NCBI RefSeq assembly: GCF_000092065.1
Contig: NC_009371.1
Location: 302,174 to 366,173 of the forward strand
From: Ostreococcus lucimarinus CCE9901
Taxonomy: Eukaryota; Chlorophyta; Mamiellophyceae; Mamiellales; Bathycoccaceae
Length of the DNA stretch: 64,000 nt
Direction: 5' to 3'
Below, one piece after another: positions 1 to 9,039 of the stretch. Numbering within the stretch: the first letter of the stretch is position 1; each line of letters begins with the position of its first letter. Below the pieces are notes generated by a model. It did no database searches. It saw only the letters and a program-made list of their open reading frames with translations, and had not been told where the DNA came from. The translations under genes and the position numbers were made by a program.

Positions 1-211
1 CGCGCGCGCGCGCCGTCGTCGTCGCGCGCGCCGCGGCGAATCGATCGAGCGCGTTCCGGACGCTTCTCGCGCTTCCCGCGCGCGCGACGACCGCGCACGC
101 GCCGAGCGCGCGCCTCGGCGTCGCGCACGCCGCCGGCGCGCGCGCGTCGACGCGCGCGCGCGCGCGCGCCGTCGCCGCGACGCGCATCGCCGCCAGCGCG
201 CTCCGGCGCAT
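1..211 (-). CDS. possible 5' end of a leftward gene (partial)
   Basis: From an ATG at 211 the minus strand stays open to the window edge (about 70 codons). The peptide is rich in Ala, Arg and Ser, starting MRRSALAAMRVAATARARA, which resembles organelle-targeting presequences elsewhere in this window. No conserved domain is reached, so the product cannot be named. Random CG-rich sequence is also often open in this genome, so this could be noncoding. The sequence left of the window would decide it. Confidence 0.25.
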   Translation of the reverse strand, partial: MRRSALAAMRVAATARARARVDARAPAACATPRRALGACAVVARAGSARSVRNALDRFAAARATTTARAR

Positions 212-670
212 GCGACCGCGGCGCGCTCGGGTCGACGCCGCCGGCGCGCGTCGCGCGCGTGTGCGGCGCCGAGGCGCGCGCGCGCGCGCGGCGCGCGGCC
301 GCGCGGCGATGTCGCGTATGCGCATACAGCGCGCGGTTGGTTTTCACGGTCGCGTCGCCCCCGATGCGGTTTACGTGCGCTTTGAAGGGTGCTCGATGTC
401 CGATGAAAGTGCGCGGTGTGACGATATATGCGATGTTCGGACAAACGGCGCGCGCGCGCCGCGATTCGACGATTCGACGATTGGACGACGGGACGCGCGC
501 GACGCGATCGTGATGATAAGTACGCGTTCGTCGTCGGTTACAACGCGAATAAAACGCGACGCCTCGAGGCGTCGCGCGTCGACGCGGGCGCGCGACGACG
601 ACGGCGGCGCGACGAGCGCGCGCGAGCGGCGCGACGAGCGCGCCGGTCGCGATGGACGGCGAGGCGGCGC
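212..670. other. gene-free stretch with a 22-bp perfect palindrome
   Basis: No supportable coding region is seen; the open frames here are low-complexity CGCG strings. The one distinct element is a perfect 22-bp palindrome at 555-576 (half-site CGCGACGCCTC), about 95 nt past the stop codon of the leftward gene ending at 671. It could form a 3'-end hairpin in that transcript. Confidence 0.5.
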
Positions 671-1361
671 TTACATGCCGGCAGCCTTGCGCTCTTCCTC
701 CATCTTCTTCGCGGCGGCGGCGCGACGGGCTTGGATTTCCTTCTCCTCGGCCGCGTTCTTCGCGCGAAGCTCCTCGGGAGAGAGCGTCTTCTCGTCGGAG
801 CCTTCGTAGGCGTTCCAGTTGGACTTGCCGGCGACGGAATCCTTGAATCCGGCGCTGCGAGCGGACGACGCGACGACGACGGCGCGCGCTTCGTCAGTCT
901 TCCGCGGTTCGAATTTTTTCGCGTCGTCGCGACGTCGTCGAACCCTCGCGCCCGTCCTCGCGCGATTTCGACGACGCCGTCCTCGTCATCCTCGTCATCC
1001 TCGTCAGCATCGTCGACGTCGCCGCGGCGTCGTCGCCGCGACGTCGACGACGAGAAAATTTCCCTCGCGACGCCCCTCGACCCGCCCTCGCGCGCGTCGC
1101 GCCGCCGTATTTCTCCCGTGCCGACGCGCGTCGCGTCGCGTTCGCCCGCGCGTCGCGCGCGCGCCCGCGCGCGCGCGCGCGCGTAACGCATAGGGGGGCC
1201 CATCGCGCGAAATCGCGCGTCGCGTCGTCGCGGCGTCCCGCGTCGCGCGACCTCGCGTCGCGTCGCGCGTCGCTCGAGACGCACCGCGCGGAGACGTTGC
1301 GCTTGAATTGCGCCGGCGCGTTCGCGCGAACGGCCGCGGAGGAGGTGACGAGGGCAAACAT
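671..1361 (-). CDS. small plastid-targeted protein, two exons, function unknown
   Basis: Exon 1 is 1361-1285 and starts MFALVTSSAAVRANAPAQFK, a typical green-algal plastid presequence. Exon 2 is 854-671 and ends in a charged Ala/Lys/Glu helix (KKMEEERKAAGM, stop TAA at 671-673). The proposed intron (1284-855, 430 nt) has a GTGCGT donor, an ACTGAC branch site and a CAG acceptor, and keeps the frame (phase 2: CG|C). The predicted protein is about 87 residues with a conserved-looking core containing KSNWNAYEG. I do not recognise the family. The exon join is inferred; an alternative acceptor would change only a few residues before the core. Confidence 0.5.
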
Positions 1362-1486
1362 CGTGTCGGAGCGCGTGCGTGTGTGTCGCGCGGGGTCGAC
1401 GCGCGCGCGCTGGATAAGGATAAACCCTTGTATTTTTTCGCGAAAATCGGGTATGTTCGTCGCGTTTTCGGGTGACGGGCGTCGGT

Positions 1487-1660
1487 TACGCGTAATTAGC
1501 CATTTCGGCGCTAATATACGTGTCGTTTCCATGTGATTAGGCGTTTCGGCGGTCGTATACGTGCCGGTCGCGTGCATCCCGCGTGATGCGCCGTTTCGGC
1601 GCTCGTATGCGTGTGAATTCCATGTGATTAGGCGTTTCGGGGCTCGTGTACGCGTCAGCG
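1487..1660. repeat. four degenerate repeats in a divergent promoter
   Basis: Four related units contain the core TTAGGCGTTTCGG...CGTATACGTG. Their TTTCGG cores begin at about 1502, 1543, 1593 and 1634, so the spacing is 41, 50 and 41 bp. They fill the gap (1362-1768) between the leftward plastid gene and the rightward coiled-coil gene, where no coding sequence is supportable. They are candidate shared regulatory sites, or the relic of a short tandem expansion. Confidence 0.6.
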
Positions 1661-1768
1661 CCGCGCGCGGGTGCGATTCGGCCGTTGCGCGGTCGCGCGC
1701 GGTCGCGCGCGCACATCGCGACGCCGCGACGCCGCGCGAAACGCGTCGCGCGCGACGCGAGCGTCGCC

Positions 1769-4198
1769 ATGCGCGCGGACGATCCCGACGCCGACGCGTG
1801 CCTGTCCGACGGCGCGCGCGCGCGCGTGGACGCGCGACGCGCGCTCGCGGACGCCGAGAGGGGAACCGACGCGCGACGCGCGACGCGACGGCCGCGGACG
1901 CTCGCGCGCGTCGATCGCGACGACGGGCGAGGCGCGAGGGCGAGCGAGACGATCGCGGACGTCGACGGCCGACGACGGGCGATCGAAGCGAGCGTCAGGC
2001 GGGAGTACGAGCGAGCGCTGCGACGACGCGCGGCGCGGTGCGAGACGCTCGAGCGCGAGGGCGAGGCGCGCGAGCGAGCGACGCGCGAGCTCGAGGCGCG
2101 ACGCGCGGCGGAGGCGGAGAGGTTGAGGACGGAGTTGGAGGCGCGGACGGAGGAGCTGGCGCGCGCGAGAGGAGAGGGCGAGGAGATGGCGAAGGTGAAG
2201 GCGCGGGCGGAGGCGGAGGCGGAGACGCGCGCGCGCGCCGAGGCGGAGAACGAGACGCTGCGACGGCGGTGTGAGGAGGCGTGCGCGAGCGAAAAGAGCG
2301 CGAGGGAAAGCTTGGAAGAGCGCACGCGCGAGCTCGAGCGTTTGGCGAGCGCGATGGAGGCGGTGAAGGCGGATGCGACGCGAGCGAGGACGGCGAGCGA
2401 AAAGGCGAGCGAGCGGTGCGCCGAGCAAGAGGCGCGCGTATTTCGAGCGGTGCGTGCGGCGGAGAGAATGAAGCAGCGCGTCGAGGAAGCGGAACAACGC
2501 GCCAGTCGTGCGCAACGCGCTATGGCGTCGAGCGATGAGTCCAACGCGGCGCACAGTTGCGAGCTCGTCGAGCGTGCGAAGAGAGAAATCACCGACGCGC
2601 GTCGGCGAAACGAAGATTTGGAAACTCGTCTGACGCAGACGACGAGCGAGTTGGAGGCGTTGAGAGAAAAACTCGGTCCGGACATGGAGCGTGCGCGGTT
2701 AGAGGGTGCGCAATCCTATCGCGTTCGCATCGAGGCTCTGACGACCGCGCGAGACGACCTTCAACGCGAAGTCGAGGCGAGGCAGAGCAAAATCGACGAG
2801 CTCGAACGCGCCGACGCCAAAGCGCGCGCGCGGTACGACGAACTCAGGCGTGGAGCGGAGTTTAAGATTCAGACTCTCGAGCAACGCTGCGCGAACGCCG
2901 AGCGGCGCGTGTTGGAGAAGGAGGCGAGCGTGCGCGTGGCTGCGACGGCGCGCGACGCGGCTGAGCGACGGTGCGAAGAGCACGAAAAGATTCTCGAGAA
3001 GTCGTCGTCGCAAGACGTCGTCATCACTTCTTTGCTCGCTAAGCTCGAGCAACGCGTGTGCGAGCTGTATGCCAAAGCCGACAGCGCGGCAAAGCTCATG
3101 CAAACGCAGCGTAAAGGAGACGCGACAAAAATGGCAAAGTTGCAGGCTCGCGTTCGCGCGGCGAGACGCGCGCGAGACGCCGCGAAGACGCGAGCGTCGC
3201 GACTCGTTCGAGAAAATGAAGAGTCCTTGATGCGCATTGGAATCATGGAAGTTCAATTGAAAGATGCCGAGCGTATGATCGAGAACGCCAACCGCGAGTG
3301 GTTGGCGGAATGTAGACGTCGCGAAACCGCGGAGAGCGTCTCGTCCCGCGCCGAGGACGAACTCGGGGAGATCAGAGCGAAGATGAACGCGCTCGAGAGC
3401 GACAGAGCGGTGGTGCAGCGCGAAAACCAAAAGTCATACGCCATGGCGCTCGAGCAAAACGTTCACGCCGAGGAGCGCATCGCTGAATTGACGAGTCAAC
3501 TGGAGGCTTTGAAGTCGGACCTTGCCGCCGCTTCGGAAGCGTTGGCGGCGGCTCAAGTGGACGTGAATGCGGCGACAACCCGCGAGCAGTCGCTTCGCTG
3601 GAAATCTCAGGAGTTGGAGTCGTCGAACGCCAACCTTCAGCGCGCGATCGACGAGCAGCGCGCCGCAATCGACGAACGCGACGGCGTCGAAGCCACCTTG
3701 GCCAAGCGAGAGGAAGAGCTCGCCAACGCCGAGGCGCGCTCAGCTCGACTCGACTGTGAGCTCACGGATGCGAAGATCGACGCGCGACGCGCGAAAGAGG
3801 CGATGGCAAAAATGCAAAGCGAGTTGGACGCGCTGCGAGCCCAGAGACCGGCGTCATCGCTCTCGAGCGAGCTCGCCGTCGTCGAGGCGATTCGCCGCGA
3901 CCTTGCCACCCCCGAACCCGCGAAGACAGTTCCAGGCGCGCTCGCACTGAGCCCCGACCAAGTTCAGCCATCATCCACGACGGCGACGACGACGACGACG
4001 ATCATCGTCGACGCACCGCCGGAACAGAAGGAACAGACTCGGTCGACGCAACCGTCGCCCGCGCGTCGCGCGCGACGCCGCGCCAATCCGTTCGCCGACA
4101 AGGAGAACCCCGACGCCTCTCCCAAGCTCACCGCCGTCCCTCGCCGACAACACACCAACGCCCCTCTGTCCCCGTTATCACTCCTAGGCGTGCGATAA
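1769..4198 (+). CDS. long coiled-coil protein
   Basis: A protein of 809 residues is predicted from the first ATG in frame (MRADDPDADACLSD). Residues about 60-700 are almost entirely Glu/Arg/Ala/Leu heptad-type coiled coil, as in SMC, myosin-tail or golgin-like rods, with no ATPase or motor head. The C-terminal 110 residues are Pro/Ser/Thr-rich and basic, with a run of Thr (TTATTTTT), then NPFADKENPD. This contains a KEN tripeptide, a known APC/C degron form, and a downstream RxxxxxxxL stretch. Composition alone cannot name an orthologue. A structural role on chromosomes, the cytoskeleton or the Golgi is possible. Confidence 0.85.
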   Translation: MRADDPDADACLSDGARARVDARRALADAERGTDARRATRRPRTLARVDRDDGRGARASETIADVDGRRRAIEASVRREYERALRRRAARCETLEREGEARERATRELEARRAAEAERLRTELEARTEELARARGEGEEMAKVKARAEAEAETRARAEAENETLRRRCEEACASEKSARESLEERTRELERLASAMEAVKADATRARTASEKASERCAEQEARVFRAVRAAERMKQRVEEAEQRASRAQRAMASSDESNAAHSCELVERAKREITDARRRNEDLETRLTQTTSELEALREKLGPDMERARLEGAQSYRVRIEALTTARDDLQREVEARQSKIDELERADAKARARYDELRRGAEFKIQTLEQRCANAERRVLEKEASVRVAATARDAAERRCEEHEKILEKSSSQDVVITSLLAKLEQRVCELYAKADSAAKLMQTQRKGDATKMAKLQARVRAARRARDAAKTRASRLVRENEESLMRIGIMEVQLKDAERMIENANREWLAECRRRETAESVSSRAEDELGEIRAKMNALESDRAVVQRENQKSYAMALEQNVHAEERIAELTSQLEALKSDLAAASEALAAAQVDVNAATTREQSLRWKSQELESSNANLQRAIDEQRAAIDERDGVEATLAKREEELANAEARSARLDCELTDAKIDARRAKEAMAKMQSELDALRAQRPASSLSSELAVVEAIRRDLATPEPAKTVPGALALSPDQVQPSSTTATTTTTIIVDAPPEQKEQTRSTQPSPARRARRRANPFADKENPDASPKLTAVPRRQHTNAPLSPLSLLGVR

Positions 4199-4265
4199 AC
4201 ATCAAATTCGTCTCTTCGCGCGTCGCCGCCGCCGCGCCCCGTCGCCTCACAACGAGTCGCTCGCC

Positions 4266-5360
4266 ATGCGCACCGACGGAGGCGTCGACGCCTCCGTCGG
4301 CGCCCTCGATCCGATGCGCGATGAGGTCACGCTTCGAACGCGCGTCGTCGCCAGCGCTTGCGCCGCGAGCGTCGCCGCCGTCGTCACCAATCCACTCGAC
4401 GTCATCAAGACACAAATCCAAGCCAACCACGCCGCGCTGGCGCGAATCAACCGCCTGAACCTCGCGCCGTACAGCGCAAAGTCGTGCCCGACGACGTGCC
4501 CGACGACCGGCAGCGCGACGTACATGTGCGCGCCCGAGTGCGCGCTGCCGACGAAGACGCTGGACGCGGCGCGAACGCTGGCGAGACGCGAGGGCGCGCG
4601 AGGGTTCTGGCGAGGCACCGGTGGGGCGCTGTTCGTCGCGCTGCCGGCGGTTGGCATATATTTGCCGTGCTACGACTACGCCCTGCGATGGTTGATCGAG
4701 AGTGGGGGCGTGGGAGAGAACGCGGCGCCGGCGCTCGCGGGGGCGGCGAGTCGAACGTTGGCGGTGTCGGCGTGCGCGCCGTTAGAGTTGGCCCGCACGC
4801 GCGTGTTAGCGACGCGTCGCGGGAGTCCGGGGGTGTATGGACAGAGCGGGGGACGGGCGTTCGTGGGAGCGCTCAGAGAGAGCGCGGGGGGAAGAGGAGG
4901 CGGGATGTTGGCGGGCGCTCGAAACGCGTGGACGGGCGTCGGGCCGACGCTGGCGAGAGACGTGCCGTACAGTGCGATGTATTGGTACGCCGTCGAGCAG
5001 TTCCGGTCGATACTCGGAGGCGACGTCGCGGGACATCGTCGAGAACGAACGACGCGAGAGTTGGCGGGGATCAATTTCGTGAGCGGGTGCGCGGCGGGCG
5101 CCGCGGTGGCGGCGCTCACGACGCCTCTGGACGTCGTGAAGACTCGCGTGCAAATACGCGATATCGCGCCAGTAGACTTTGCTTCTTCCACTGAGACCGT
5201 TCCGGGTGTATCTCGTCGTGGGATCGTGGGTGAACTCGCACACATCGCGCGCACCGGGGGAGTCGACGCGTTGTTCGCGGGGTGGGGCCCCAGAGCCGCT
5301 CGAGCGGCGCCTACGGGTGCGATCGTCCTGGTTGCGTACGAGGTCGTGAAGACGATGTGA
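4266..5360 (+). CDS. mitochondrial carrier, SLC25A39/40 (Mtm1) type
   Basis: A 364-residue mitochondrial carrier with three repeats. Px[DE]xx[KR] signatures are visible (NPLDVIKTQ near residue 45; TPLDVVKTR near residue 285), with a degenerate middle one (APLELARTR). The first matrix loop is long and carries several cysteines (CPTTCP, then CAPEC), as in SLC25A39/40. In that family these import glutathione and the Cys loop senses iron-sulfur status (established for the animal protein). The family, length and Cys loop are seen; the glutathione role here is inferred. A perfect 28-bp palindrome begins 7 nt after the A of the start codon. Confidence 0.85.
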   Translation: MRTDGGVDASVGALDPMRDEVTLRTRVVASACAASVAAVVTNPLDVIKTQIQANHAALARINRLNLAPYSAKSCPTTCPTTGSATYMCAPECALPTKTLDAARTLARREGARGFWRGTGGALFVALPAVGIYLPCYDYALRWLIESGGVGENAAPALAGAASRTLAVSACAPLELARTRVLATRRGSPGVYGQSGGRAFVGALRESAGGRGGGMLAGARNAWTGVGPTLARDVPYSAMYWYAVEQFRSILGGDVAGHRRERTTRELAGINFVSGCAAGAAVAALTTPLDVVKTRVQIRDIAPVDFASSTETVPGVSRRGIVGELAHIARTGGVDALFAGWGPRAARAAPTGAIVLVAYEVVKTM

Positions 5361-5456
5361 AAGATAGATTTAGATAGCGCGTTAACGATGAGCGACTTAG
5401 CACTAGCTAGCATTACAGAATATTATTTAGTCGATTGTTTTGACGAGAACAGCGCA

Positions 5457-6866
5457 TTAGAACCACGAAGCCTCGGCACGGGTATTTTGCCTCGTCCCGG
5501 CGAGTGTCGATCGGCAAATCACGCATTGCCCGGTCTCGAACGCCGCTTTTGTCGAATGAAGCGCCCCGCACGCTTTGCATTCGATCCCGTTCGCACTTTT
5601 CGGGATAGATTCCAGAGTCGCCGCGCACATCTTCTTAGGATCTTCGGTTTCCGGAACGTCGTCGGTCCTTTGGCCTCGCATCTCACACTGCGCCAGCATG
5701 GCTTCCAAATTTCCCCAATTTGACGATGATGTTATCGACATTAGCTCTTTGATCATCTCCCCCGCCACCCCGGCGTTGCCTACCTTGAAATTTTTCGCGC
5801 TGGCGAACCGAAGCGACGCCCGGCGGTGTCGATCCTCGACTCTAGGCAGTGCTACGAGGTGCCGCGTCAACCGAGCGCACTCGCTGACGTTACCTGCCAG
5901 AAACGTCGAGCAGTCGCGCAATATTTTGCACGTTGTCGCGTACGCCGCGCATCTAAGCGCGATAGGATCTCCACTGTGCACCGCATTCACGGCTCCCGCG
6001 ACAAACGCGAACAGCGCCTCGCTAAGCTTGTTGGCGTCGAACAGCTCGACTCCGCGATTGAACTCGCGTTGCGGGTTGATGGTATCGGTATCGGGTAGCG
6101 AAATTTGCGCTAGTTCTTCATAGAATGCCGATGATTCCGCTCCGAACGATCCTCTTGAGACGCCCCCGCGCGGGCTCACTACTCCGGACGTCGACCCTCC
6201 GCCTATCGATCGATTCGATGTTCGTCCTTCGTGCTCGCGACCACCTCCTCTTCCATTCAGGGCGTTTAATTCACGATTTTGTAGACTGGATCGACTCGGT
6301 GGAGACGATGTATGATGTCTGTCAACCGTGACGCTATCTATTCCCGACGAATCGGCCGTCGGTGTGCCGACGATGGCGTCGAGCATATCGTAAGGATCGA
6401 CCGCAAGTGGCTTCGGCCTCGGCGTCGAGCGGGTAGGCGCCGCGACCGATTTCGACGCCGTCATCGTCGTGAAAGCCTCTAAATCACGCGTTAGCTGCGA
6501 CAGACCTCCACGTTTCGTCGTTTGCGCCTCGTCTGATCCATCTTTCGCTACATCAACCGCCGCAGACGTCCCCGGCGCTTCATTTTCCGGTCGATCCGTC
6601 GTCGACGTCGCGTTTGAGTCAGCGTTCACACCCTCGACGGCGTCCACGCGCGCCGACATCCTCGCCCGCGGCGGCGGTGCGAAAGAAAACGCATCTAACG
6701 GCTTCTCGTTCGTTTTCGCGTTCGTCATCGCGGATAACGGCTTGATTTCAATCATAATCTTCCCCGGCGCACCGCGTCCAGACGCGCCCGGCCCTTCGGT
6801 TTCGTCGTCCGAAGAATCCACCGCACCACCCTTCTTCGCGTAAAACGACGACGCATCGAGCGACAT
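5457..6866 (-). CDS. TTRAY/TWD40-like C-terminal domain protein (TSET/TPLATE complex)
   Basis: 469 residues from the first ATG (MSLDASSFYAKK). The N-terminal half is disordered and acidic/Ser-rich. Residues about 285-465 form an alpha-solenoid segment (FNRGVELFDANKLSEALFAF, LTRHLVALPRVEDRHR, KKMCAATLES) ending in two CxxC pairs (CKAC, CVIC). As I recall them, plant TWD40-1/2 (TTRAY subunits of the TSET/TPLATE endocytic complex) have the same order: SRHLGSLPL, then CAATLSRL, then a CDLCGAKF zinc-ribbon end, distantly like the alpha-COP C-terminus. No WD40 propellers are present and none can be found upstream. Confidence 0.7.
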   Translation of the reverse strand: MSLDASSFYAKKGGAVDSSDDETEGPGASGRGAPGKIMIEIKPLSAMTNAKTNEKPLDAFSFAPPPRARMSARVDAVEGVNADSNATSTTDRPENEAPGTSAAVDVAKDGSDEAQTTKRGGLSQLTRDLEAFTTMTASKSVAAPTRSTPRPKPLAVDPYDMLDAIVGTPTADSSGIDSVTVDRHHTSSPPSRSSLQNRELNALNGRGGGREHEGRTSNRSIGGGSTSGVVSPRGGVSRGSFGAESSAFYEELAQISLPDTDTINPQREFNRGVELFDANKLSEALFAFVAGAVNAVHSGDPIALRCAAYATTCKILRDCSTFLAGNVSECARLTRHLVALPRVEDRHRRASLRFASAKNFKVGNAGVAGEMIKELMSITSSSNWGNLEAMLAQCEMRGQRTDDVPETEDPKKMCAATLESIPKSANGIECKACGALHSTKAAFETGQCVICRSTLAGTRQNTRAEASWF

Positions 6867-7475
6867 CTCCTTATCGTCGACCGCCTCCAACGCCCTCGTG
6901 CCCGGACGCCGCGCGGCCTCGAGCGCTACACCGCGTCAAACACGCGCGAGTGCGTTCCGATTGCGTTTTACACCGTCCACGAAATCAACCGCGCGCGTCG
7001 CCCTCGACGCGTCGATCGTCCGTCGCGCGTCGCCGCGCGCCCGCGCGGGATCCGTGCGCCCGCGCGCCCGCGCCTCGGGCTCGCGACGCGCCGGACGATC
7101 GCGACCCGGCGCGCGCGGAATGCCGCGGGTGCGTCCCCCCATCCTCACCTCCGTGGACCCGAGCGCGGTCGGTCGGTGTCGATCGCCATCGACCATCACC
7201 CAACCCCGTTTCGGGTTCACGACGTAAAAAACGAAACACGCGCGGGTTCGCGAAACGCAACGTGGTTCGATGACCGCGGATCGAACGTCATCGCGCGCAT
7301 CGGAGATCGCGAAATCCAGTCGATCGCGAACGACCGAATCGAACCGCGCGCGTCGTCGATCGATGCGTTCGACGCGATCGATGGGACGAGGTTCGATGTG
7401 ATCGCGCCGATCGATCGATCGATCGATCGACGCGGCGCCGCGCGCGCGCGAATCGTCGGCACATCGCGCCGACGG
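6867..7475. other. divergent intergenic region with a (GATC)n run
   Basis: This separates the leftward TTRAY-like gene from the rightward JmjC gene. The plus strand is open from about 7176 into the JmjC gene but has no ATG before 7476, so it is read as 5' leader. A (GATC)n simple repeat lies at 7409-7430. No other structure is recognised. Confidence 0.5.
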
Positions 7476-8975
7476 ATGGTGCGCGCGATGGACGTCGACG
7501 TCGTCGACCGGGCGTCGCGCGAGGGCGATGAGATCGCGAAACGCGCCTCGCTGGACGTCGAGACGGGTCGGGACGCGAAGATGGGCGACGCGGGGGCGAG
7601 TTCGCGGTCGAATTCGTCCGCCGCCACGGAGACTATGCGAAATGTCGATCGCGAATGCGGGACGACGGCGGAGCGACGAGGGAAGTACAGGTCGAGCGAG
7701 ACGCACGAGGAGCACGTGAATAAGAAGATACACGCGGCGAAGCGGCGGACGAGGAGCGAGCTGTCGGTGCGACAGGGAGGGTGGGCGAAGCACGGGTACG
7801 CGTACGAGGACGCGGACGCGACGTCGCGGTCGTTGAAACATTTACACGCGATCGAGCGGATATCGGTGAAGACGACGACAAAGGAAGAGTTTATCGAAAG
7901 GTTCGAGAGGACACGGACGCCGTGCGTGATCACGGACGCGATGGAGGATTGGGGGTGTTATAAAAACGACGGCGGGCGGTTTTGGAGCGTAGACACGCTC
8001 GCGGAGCGGTTTCGAGAGGTCAAGTTCAAGGTGGGGACGGACGACGATGGGTACCCGGTGCGGTTGAAGATGAAGCACATTCAGCATTACGTGAACGATC
8101 CGGTGCACATGCGAGACGATAGTCCGATGTATGCGTTCGACGGGAGCGTCTTTGACAAGCCGGAGACAAAGTCGTTATTGGAGGACTTCAAGATTCCAGA
8201 TTGGTTCGAGGAGGATTTGTTCAAGCACGTCGGGGCGAAGCGTCGACCGCCTTATCGATGGATCGTTTTTGGGCCGCCTCGGAGCGGTTCGTCCGTGCAC
8301 GTTGACCCGTTGGCGACGAGCGCTTGGAATGCGTTGATTTCGGGACGCAAGCGTTGGGCGCTTTATCCGCCGCGCTCGGTGGACAAGGCGACGATCAAGC
8401 CGCGAGGAATTGGTCTGGATGGTGAATCGGTGACCTGGTTCAACAAAATGTACCCTCGAACGACGACAGAGGAGTGGAAGCGCCAAGGATTGCCCCCACC
8501 CATTGATGTCATCCAACATCCTGGGGAAATCATGTTCGTTCCAGACGGTTGGTGGCACGCAGTGCTGAATCTCGACCACACCATGGCGGTGACGCAAAAC
8601 TTTTCGACTTCCGCCCGATTCGACGCGGTGTGGCGCATCACGCGTCGAGCGCGACCGAAAATGTCTGCTAGATGGCTGGAAAAGTTGCGACGGGTTCGTC
8701 CAGATTTAGCCGAGGTGGCGGATGCGCAGCCTCGTCGAAGCGAAGTCAGCGCAGGTGAACAAACGAGTTCGACGAGCAGTTCATCCTCTGGTTCAAGCGA
8801 TACCGAAGCCGAAGCCGAGGACGAGGTCATGACGAAAGAACGCGAGACCTTTGAGCGAGCCGCGGGGGGCGGCGGCGACGCCTCGACCAAACGCACGAGA
8901 ACTGGAGACGGTTTGATCGCCGACCTGGCCGCGGAAAAGATGCGCGCGGCGTCGAAATCGATGGACATCAACTAA
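7476..8975 (+). CDS. JmjC-domain oxygenase, JMJD6-like
   Basis: 499 residues. A JmjC double-stranded beta-helix follows a basic, low-complexity N-terminus. The Fe(II) triad is intact: His275 and Asp277 in SSVHVDPLATSAWNAL, and His361 in DGWWHAVLNLDH. The signature FGPPRSGSSVHVDP, the GRKRWALYPP strand and the length are those of JMJD6. That family comprises nuclear 2-oxoglutarate oxygenases acting as lysyl-5-hydroxylases and/or arginine demethylases; plants have JMJ21/22 relatives. The C-terminal 100 residues are Ser/Glu-rich and disordered. The substrate in this organism is unknown. Confidence 0.88.
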   Translation: MVRAMDVDVVDRASREGDEIAKRASLDVETGRDAKMGDAGASSRSNSSAATETMRNVDRECGTTAERRGKYRSSETHEEHVNKKIHAAKRRTRSELSVRQGGWAKHGYAYEDADATSRSLKHLHAIERISVKTTTKEEFIERFERTRTPCVITDAMEDWGCYKNDGGRFWSVDTLAERFREVKFKVGTDDDGYPVRLKMKHIQHYVNDPVHMRDDSPMYAFDGSVFDKPETKSLLEDFKIPDWFEEDLFKHVGAKRRPPYRWIVFGPPRSGSSVHVDPLATSAWNALISGRKRWALYPPRSVDKATIKPRGIGLDGESVTWFNKMYPRTTTEEWKRQGLPPPIDVIQHPGEIMFVPDGWWHAVLNLDHTMAVTQNFSTSARFDAVWRITRRARPKMSARWLEKLRRVRPDLAEVADAQPRRSEVSAGEQTSSTSSSSSGSSDTEAEAEDEVMTKERETFERAAGGGGDASTKRTRTGDGLIADLAAEKMRAASKSMDIN

Positions 8976-9039
8976 AAATTACGATATCAGAGGCACTCAT
9001 CATTAATTCATTGTACAATTGTTGTGAAACACATATAAT

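Noticed and set aside
210-1186. Several long Arg/Ala-rich open frames on both strands at the left end
   Set aside because: Open frames are expected by chance in CGCG-rich DNA. Only the frame joined by a plausible intron (671-1361) shows presequence plus conserved-looking core.
7409-7430. (GATC)n run as a methylation or origin element
   Set aside because: It is a short simple repeat in a leader sequence, with no other origin feature nearby.
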